19,785 bases of DNA, from positions 1-19,785 of the forward strand of contig JAHHQY010000031.1 in assembly GCA_020026115.1 (NCBI GenBank), written 5' to 3'. A program made the position numbers and the translations under genes. Within the stretch, counting starts at the first letter, position 1, and every line of letters begins with the position of its first letter. Shown in pieces: positions 15,489-19,785 of this stretch. Below the pieces are notes generated by a model. It had not been told where the DNA came from. It searched no databases and worked only from the letters and a program-made list of their open reading frames with translations. Source of the DNA: Actinobacillus sp. Its GTDB lineage: Bacteria; Pseudomonadota; Gammaproteobacteria; Enterobacterales; Pasteurellaceae.

Positions 15489-16853
15489 ATGAAACTGAAT
15501 AAAATTGCACTGACCATCGCCATTTCAAGCTTACTGGCGAGTTGCGCGAACCTTGACGACTCCCATAATCAAAGCGAAAAAACCTTTCAAGAATATGCGC
15601 AAATTACCCAACAATTTAAATTAACTCAAGATTGGTGGACATTGTATCAAGACCCTGAACTTAACCAATTAGTTGATTTAGCACTAAAAAACAATAAAGA
15701 TTTAGCGAAATCTGCTATTGCGGTTAATCTGGCTTTATACAAAGCAAATTTAGTTAGTGAAAGTTTAGTCCCTAATTTTGTAGGAAGCACAACGTCAAAA
15801 GCGGGTAAAAATATTAAAGTTGGTGGTTCTTCACAAATTAGCCACAATGCAACTTTACAAGTAGGTTATACCTTAGACCTTTGGGGAAAATTACATAATC
15901 AAACATCCGCAGCGAGATGGGCGCATTCTGCAAGTGTAGAAGATTTACACGCAGCGAAATTAGCCTTAATTAACGGTGTCGTGACGGCGTATTATCAATT
16001 AGCTTATTTACAAGAAGCCATTCAAATTACGGAACAAACCGTTGAAGATTATCGCCAAATCAATCGCATTATGTTGAATAAAAAGGCGCAAGGTATTGTC
16101 GATGGCGCTAGCACGAACCAAACGCAACAAGCGGTACTTAATGCAGAAAACAGCTTAAGCCAATTAAAAAATTCCCAAAAAGTCACTCAAGGTATGTTGC
16201 GTAATTTATTAAATTTAAAACCAAGTGACCCACTGCCGGTTAAATTGCCGAATTTATTAACAACAAATATCGCAGGCGTGAATTTAGATGTTCCGCTTTC
16301 TGTGATTGCAAACCGTCCTGATGTCAAAGGCAAACTTTTCCGCTTACATAGCGCCTTTAAAGATGCCAAAGCCACACAAAAAAGTTGGTTCCCAAGCGTT
16401 ACGCTTGGTGGCAGTTTATCTTCCACGGGCAATAAAGTCGGCAACAGTACCCATACGCCACTTGCAGGCGGTGTGCTTACGATTGATTTACCTTTCTTAA
16501 GTTGGAATACCGTGCGTTGGAATGTGAAAGTTTCAGAAGCCCAATACAATTTAGCTAAACTTAATTTTGAACAAAACATTACCTCAGCTTTAAATGAAAT
16601 TGATAAAAACTACTTCGCTTATCAAGAAGCACAAAAACAATTTATCAATGAAGAAGGTATTTATAAATCCGCATCTTATATGGCGAATTATTACAAAAAT
16701 CGCTATAACGCGGGGGTGACGGAATTACGTGATTGGCTCAGTGCTAAAAATACTGAAAATGCAAGTAAACTGGCTCTGCTTTCCGCGAAAAATAACTTAA
16801 TTCAAAGTGAAAATGCCGTTTACAGTGCAATGGGCGGTTATTATTCTAAATAA
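15489..16853 (+). CDS. Outer-membrane efflux lipoprotein, TolC/NodT (OMF) family
   Basis: Predicted outer-membrane channel of a tripartite efflux pump, anchored by a lipid and projecting into the periplasm as an alpha-helical barrel. 454 residues. A signal peptide ends with LLASC, placing the lipidated Cys at residue 19. Two OEP repeats follow: WWTLYQDPELNQLVDLAL near 55 and the VIANRPDV region near 280, with LQVGYTLDLWGK, PSVTLGGSL and RYNAGVTELRDWL typical of NodT-type proteins. I start it at 15489 because AAGGA (15475-15479) fits it; the in-frame ATG at 15468 lacks a ribosome site. No membrane-fusion or RND gene is adjacent, so it is an orphan. Regulation by the upstream dyads is inferred. 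Confidence 0.88.
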   Translation: MKLNKIALTIAISSLLASCANLDDSHNQSEKTFQEYAQITQQFKLTQDWWTLYQDPELNQLVDLALKNNKDLAKSAIAVNLALYKANLVSESLVPNFVGSTTSKAGKNIKVGGSSQISHNATLQVGYTLDLWGKLHNQTSAARWAHSASVEDLHAAKLALINGVVTAYYQLAYLQEAIQITEQTVEDYRQINRIMLNKKAQGIVDGASTNQTQQAVLNAENSLSQLKNSQKVTQGMLRNLLNLKPSDPLPVKLPNLLTTNIAGVNLDVPLSVIANRPDVKGKLFRLHSAFKDAKATQKSWFPSVTLGGSLSSTGNKVGNSTHTPLAGGVLTIDLPFLSWNTVRWNVKVSEAQYNLAKLNFEQNITSALNEIDKNYFAYQEAQKQFINEEGIYKSASYMANYYKNRYNAGVTELRDWLSAKNTENASKLALLSAKNNLIQSENAVYSAMGGYYSK

Positions 16854-16895
16854 GCCTTTGCTTTTTTACTTTTTATTCGCACCGAAATTTGGACG

Positions 16896-16934
16896 AAAAA
16901 AAACGCTGAATCTAAAAAGTTCAGCGTTTTTTTT
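16896..16934. terminator. Bidirectional terminator between the efflux gene and cspD
   Basis: A perfect 15-bp stem (16896-16910 with 16920-16934) around a 9-nt loop, with A and T tracts on its outer sides, terminates both convergent genes. A separate copy of the repeat 11-mer lies just before it at 16877-16887. Confidence 0.9.
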
Positions 16935-16941
16935 ATTCGAT

Positions 16942-17154
16942 TTATTCATCAGAGATTGGCACAATTTTCGTTGCATGAGAGCCTTTTTCACCATGCACCG
17001 CTTCAAATTGCACTTTTTGTCCTGCTTTTAAAGAACGATAGCCATCCATTTCAATCACAGAATAATGCGCAAAAATATCATCTTGCGTCCCCTCTGCTGC
17101 AATAAAACCAAAACCTTTCGCATTATTAAACCATTTAACAACACCAACTTCCAT
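16942..17154 (-). CDS. cspD: Cold-shock-like protein CspD
   Basis: Single cold-shock domain of 70 residues that binds single-stranded nucleic acid. MEVGVVKWFNNAKGFGFI carries the RNP1 motif KGFGFI and DIFAHYS the RNP2 motif; HYSVIEMDGYRSLKAGQ matches CspD rather than CspA, which suggests a role in stationary phase or slow growth (in E. coli CspD inhibits replication). The start at 17154 is set by AAGAGGTG (17161-17168) 6 nt upstream; a longer in-frame opening to 17277 adds a non-conserved hydrophobic stretch and is not used. A CRP-type site lies about 185 bp upstream. No clpS/clpA neighbour, unlike E. coli. Confidence 0.93.
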   Translation of the reverse strand: MEVGVVKWFNNAKGFGFIAAEGTQDDIFAHYSVIEMDGYRSLKAGQKVQFEAVHGEKGSHATKIVPISDE

Positions 17155-17178
17155 AATTTGCACCTCTTGTGGTTTAAG

Positions 17179-17233
17179 GTCTACTTCTGTGCATTTGAGT
17201 AGACGGATGAACATAATAAGGTCAAACCTTATT
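17179..17233 (-). promoter_or_regulatory. Hairpins in the cspD upstream region
   Basis: Two perfect inverted repeats lie within 80 bp of the cspD start: GTCTACT/AGTAGAC (17179-17185 and 17198-17204) and AATAAGGT/ACCTTATT (17215-17222 and 17226-17233, 3-nt loop). If transcription begins farther upstream, both would fold in the mRNA leader just before the ribosome site. Function unknown. Confidence 0.4.
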
Positions 17234-17335
17234 GCTAAAAACGCTAAGATTTTCAATAAGCTCAACTTTTTTTGCAATAGTTCGTTTTTAAAAATGCCAC
17301 AGAGATCACAAATTTCAGTGAAAATTTTCTATTTT

Positions 17336-17351
17336 TGTGAAGTAGTTCACA
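17336..17351. promoter_or_regulatory. CRP-type binding site upstream of cspD
   Basis: TGTGA (17336-17340), six bases, TCACA (17347-17351): a perfect match to the core CRP consensus, within a longer 8-4-8 inverted repeat (17334-17353). It lies between the prmB stop and cspD, so cspD is the likely target. A weaker half-site, TGTGA read on the - strand (17306-17310), lies 26 bp closer to cspD. Confidence 0.6.
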
Positions 17352-17382
17352 AAGTCATCAAATAGGTTTTATTTATTTCAAC

Positions 17383-18351
17383 TTATAAAGCGGAAAAAGC
17401 TTGTTTAAAGGTTTCTTGATGAGCGAGTAAATCGGCTTTCGTTAAAGCAAAAACGCCTAATCCCCCATTTTTTAATTCCACCCATTTAAATGGCACTTCA
17501 GGGAAATCTTCTACTAATTGCAACATACTGTTCCCGACTTCACAAACTAAAACGCCGTTATCAGTTAAATAATCTGCGCAGTTTGCTAAAATTTCTTTTG
17601 TAATACTTAAGCCATCAACCCCTGAACCTAATGCAATTTCAGGCTCAATATGAAATTCTTCCGGCATATCCGCTAAATCTTCTGCATCCACATAAGGCGG
17701 ATTTGTAACGATTAAATCATATTGATCGGTTAATAAATTACGGAATAAATTGGATTGCAACGGAAATACGCGATCATTTAAGGCGTAATTTTCAATATTC
17801 ATTTCCGCAACATTTAAAGCATCGGCTGAAATATCCACCGCATCGACTTCTGCAGAAGGGAAAGCCATAGCGCAAGCAATCGCAATACAGCCACTTCCTG
17901 TACACATATCTAAAATACGCGTTGGCTCTTTTTCGACTAATCCTTTAAATTTATCTTCAATTAAAGCACAAATAGGTGAACGAGGCACAATAACACGCTC
18001 ATCAACATAAAATTCTAAGCCACAGAACCAAGCTTTATTCGTTAAATAAGCCACTGGGACACGTTGTGAAATTCGTTCAATAACAAGTTGAATCAATTGA
18101 TGTTTTTCAGACTTAGTTAAACGCGCATTAAACAACGTTTCTGGCGTATCTAAAGGTAAAGAAAGGCTGGCTAACACCAAATGCAACATTTCGTCCCAAG
18201 GATTATTACTACCATGACCAAAATACACATCGGATTGATTAAATACGCTATATCCCCAACGGAGATAATCTTGAATGGTTTGTAAATCTTGTTCTACATG
18301 GTCTGCATAAATTTGTGCGACCAATTCTTCATTAAAAGCAGTTTGTTGCAT
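17383..18351 (-). CDS. prmB: 50S ribosomal protein L3 glutamine methyltransferase PrmB
   Basis: SAM-dependent N5-glutamine methyltransferase that modifies ribosomal protein L3. 322 residues (E. coli 310). The helical N-terminal region leads to VPRSPICALI (123-132), which distinguishes PrmB from PrmC, then the SAM loop LDMCTGSGCIAIA (147 onward) and the catalytic NPPY (217-220). AAGGAA just before the ATG is the ribosome site. In many gammaproteobacteria prmB precedes aroC; here cspD follows, with a clear spacer, so it is probably monocistronic. No obvious terminator hairpin follows the stop. Confidence 0.93.
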   Translation of the reverse strand: MQQTAFNEELVAQIYADHVEQDLQTIQDYLRWGYSVFNQSDVYFGHGSNNPWDEMLHLVLASLSLPLDTPETLFNARLTKSEKHQLIQLVIERISQRVPVAYLTNKAWFCGLEFYVDERVIVPRSPICALIEDKFKGLVEKEPTRILDMCTGSGCIAIACAMAFPSAEVDAVDISADALNVAEMNIENYALNDRVFPLQSNLFRNLLTDQYDLIVTNPPYVDAEDLADMPEEFHIEPEIALGSGVDGLSITKEILANCADYLTDNGVLVCEVGNSMLQLVEDFPEVPFKWVELKNGGLGVFALTKADLLAHQETFKQAFSAL

Positions 18352-18386
18352 AAGCGTTCCTTATTCGTGCATAAAAATAAAAGCGC

Positions 18387-18415
18387 TTTATATCACAACC
18401 TACTGTCAGACTGAA
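18387..18415 (-). promoter_or_regulatory. Putative prmB promoter
   Basis: On the - strand, TTCAGT (18410-18415), 17-bp spacer and TATAAA (18387-18392) preceded by TGA. It overlaps the divergent priC promoter, so the two are unlikely to be occupied at once. Confidence 0.45.
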
Positions 18416-18431
18416 CAAAATTTTGTAAAAT
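18403..18431 (+). promoter_or_regulatory. Putative priC promoter
   Basis: CTGTCA (18403-18408), 17-bp spacer, TAAAAT (18426-18431), about 33 bp upstream of the priC ATG. Confidence 0.5.
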
Positions 18432-18464
18432 GCTGACGCTTATTTGAATTTATGAGAAAACGCT

Positions 18465-19025
18465 ATGCAAAATAACCCTCTTTTTCAACAATTACGCCAA
18501 CAAATTACACAATGGCAACAAGGTTTTGAATCACGCTTACATCAAAAAGTGTTTGCAAAGTTTGACCGTTCCCTCTTTAGTGATGATTTTGAAACCTTAG
18601 ATTTTTATTTTAATGAAATCAATCAAGCGTTGGCAGAGTTTGCTCGCTTACCTTCCGATGCTGAACTTGAAAGCCAATATTTAAGTGAAAAAATTATTAA
18701 CCAATGTCGCGTGTTACAAGATGCGCTCAATACGAAAAAAACGCCTCCTATGGCTGATGTTGCTCAAGCAAAAAGTGCCAGAGAACAACGCAGACAAGCG
18801 ATTCATAATTTACCACCGCGCGAACGTTTAGCGGAATATTACGTTGCTTTAAACAAACTGAATTTACTTATTGAAAAATACCAAGACGCTTTAGCCAATA
18901 GTCGCGATACTCAGCAACGTACGCAAGCGGAACAGTTGCTTATACAAACAGAACAACGGCGCGCGAAAGCCTTGTTTTATATTGAAAACTTAGAGGAATA
19001 TTTATCTTCTTTAGAAGATGAGTAA
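18465..19025 (+). CDS. priC: Primosomal replication protein PriC
   Basis: Replication-restart factor that loads DnaB at stalled forks together with Rep. 186 residues, near E. coli PriC (175). It is predicted all-helical, rich in Gln, Glu and Arg. The conserved stretch LPPRERLAEYYVALNKLN (116-133) and the C-terminal ALFYIENLEEYL support the family; the rest is divergent, as is normal for PriC. The ribosome site is weak: GAGAAAACGCT before the ATG. It is read toward ftsY, 111 bp away. Family assignment rests on few motifs, hence moderate confidence. Confidence 0.8.
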   Translation: MQNNPLFQQLRQQITQWQQGFESRLHQKVFAKFDRSLFSDDFETLDFYFNEINQALAEFARLPSDAELESQYLSEKIINQCRVLQDALNTKKTPPMADVAQAKSAREQRRQAIHNLPPRERLAEYYVALNKLNLLIEKYQDALANSRDTQQRTQAEQLLIQTEQRRAKALFYIENLEEYLSSLEDE

Positions 19026-19073
19026 AAAATATTCACTTATTTGCATTTTTCATCGCAATGCATGGATTTATGC

Positions 19074-19079
19074 TAAACT
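19074..19079 (+). promoter_or_regulatory. Putative ftsY extended -10 promoter
   Basis: TGC directly precedes TAAACT (19074-19079), an extended -10 about 57 bp upstream of the ftsY ATG. No good -35 at the usual distance. The leader carries a small GCCGA-AAAA-TCGGC hairpin (19095-19108) followed by TCATTTTT, which could be a weak priC terminator instead. Confidence 0.4.
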
Positions 19080-19136
19080 AACTTCCAACTTTACGCCGAA
19101 AAATCGGCTCATTTTTACTTAAAAAGAGAGAACTTT

Positions 19137-19785
19137 ATGTCTGAAGAAAAGAAAAAAGGCGGTTTTTGGTCGCTATTTGGCTTTGGTAAAAATAAAAAAC
19201 AATCCAATGACCAGCTTGAACAAGAAACGTTAAAAGAAACGACCGAAGAAACAAAAACTGCCCCTTTGCAAGACAAGGCAACCTTAGAACCTTCCCCTGA
19301 AAAAGAAAAAATCACAGAGGAAACCCCAAAAAAAACTGAAAAAACCTTAAGCGCAGAAGAACCTTCTCTTGCTACGCCAGAAATCACCGAACCTTTAGAA
19401 AACGAGTTACCTGCTTCTTGTGATATTGAAAAAATTGAAAAAATCGCGGAAATTGCGTTAGAAACAACGGAAGAATTGGATGATTTAGCCGATACAAATC
19501 AAGAAGAAAGTACGGAAATTGCAGAAGAAAGCCATAACTATACGCAAGAAAAACCAAGCAAAGGTGGTTTCTTTAGTCGTTTAGTTAAAGGGCTTGTAAA
19601 AACAAAACAAAATATTGGTTCTGGTTTTAAATCCTTATTTACAGGCAAAAAAATTGACGATGAATTGTTTGAAGAATTAGAAGAACAACTTTTAATTGCC
19701 GATGTTGGCGTGCCAACAACAACAAAAATTATCGATAATTTAACCGCTCACGCAAGCCGTAAACAATTAAAAGATGCCGACTTGC
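19137..19785 (+). CDS. ftsY: Signal recognition particle receptor FtsY (5' part, cut by window end)
   Basis: SRP receptor GTPase that brings ribosome-SRP complexes to the membrane translocon. The first 216 codons are in the window and the frame runs off the end with no stop. The N terminus, KKKGGFWSLFGFGKNKK, is a basic amphipathic membrane-targeting segment. Then comes the long acidic Glu/Thr-rich A domain, a second amphipathic segment from about residue 141 (SKGGFFSRLVKGL), and the start of the N domain (SLFTGKKIDDELFEELEEQLL, ADVGVPTT). The GTPase G domain is beyond the window. AGAGAGA at about 19125 is the ribosome site. In many relatives ftsY leads ftsEX; this cannot be seen here. Confidence 0.95.
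   Translation, partial: MSEEKKKGGFWSLFGFGKNKKQSNDQLEQETLKETTEETKTAPLQDKATLEPSPEKEKITEETPKKTEKTLSAEEPSLATPEITEPLENELPASCDIEKIEKIAEIALETTEELDDLADTNQEESTEIAEESHNYTQEKPSKGGFFSRLVKGLVKTKQNIGSGFKSLFTGKKIDDELFEELEEQLLIADVGVPTTTKIIDNLTAHASRKQLKDADL

Noticed and set aside
16127..16135. Single ACAAGCGGT (A. pleuropneumoniae-type core) and single AAGTGCGGT on the - strand at 12507-12515
   Set aside because: One copy of each in 19.8 kb is far below the density in genomes that use these cores, so they are not taken as functional uptake sequences.
17155..17277. A longer cspD frame with a hydrophobic 41-residue N-terminal extension
   Set aside because: CspD proteins begin with the MEKGTVKWF-like sequence; the strong AAGAGGTG site at 17161-17168 marks the 17154 start.
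1..19785. CRISPR arrays, insertion sequences, prophage or toxin-antitoxin genes
   Set aside because: No regularly spaced direct repeats, transposase, integrase or paired small toxin-like genes are seen. The repeated 11-mer is irregularly spaced and in both orientations.

Overview
The window is an AT-rich chromosomal segment from a gammaproteobacterium, most likely a member of the Pasteurellaceae. The protein set supports this: an NlpC close to the enterobacterial form, the Asd-like Usg protein, bifunctional HldE, an attenuated thrABC operon, CspD, PrmB, a divergent PriC and FtsY. I cannot name the genus. The two DNA uptake sequences known from this family (AAGTGCGGT and ACAAGCGGT) occur only once each here. 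No phage, insertion sequence, CRISPR array or plasmid gene is present. Apart from one scrambled spacer near 7.9-8.5 kb this is ordinary housekeeping DNA.

Layout. putP (sodium/proline symporter, +) and nlpC (lipoprotein peptidase, -) converge on a shared terminator. Next is the threonine operon on the + strand: promoter, a 22-residue leader peptide with eight Thr codons in a row, an attenuator, then thrA-thrB-thrC, which convert aspartate to threonine (with Asd and other enzymes encoded elsewhere). A second shared terminator separates thrC from a cyclase-family hydrolase (-). A weak region follows, with a possible small membrane protein and a broken reading frame. metG (-) and secG (+) are divergent. 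secG is followed directly by a tRNA-Leu(GAG) gene. On the - strand lie usg, then nusB and ribH (overlapping, one transcript), then hldE. hldE is divergent from an outer-membrane efflux lipoprotein gene (+), and the spacer between them carries a good promoter and two dyads. cspD and prmB (-) follow, then priC (+) and the first 216 codons of ftsY (+), which is cut by the window end.

Regulation that can be read from the sequence: classic ribosome-stalling attenuation for thrABC; a perfect CRP-type half-site pair (TGTGA-N6-TCACA) upstream of cspD; a 6-2-6 dyad at the predicted start of the efflux-protein transcript, like a TetR-family operator; and several extended -10 promoters.

The most interesting signal is a short repeat, TCGCRCCGAAA, followed by A/T-rich DNA. 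It occurs 11 times exactly (both strands) in 19.8 kb, against roughly 0.02 expected by chance. Eight copies are intergenic, and four of those form two inverted pairs acting as terminators. This copies the behaviour of Pasteurellaceae uptake signal sequences but with a different core, so it is a candidate uptake-sequence variant or another abundant genome-wide repeat.
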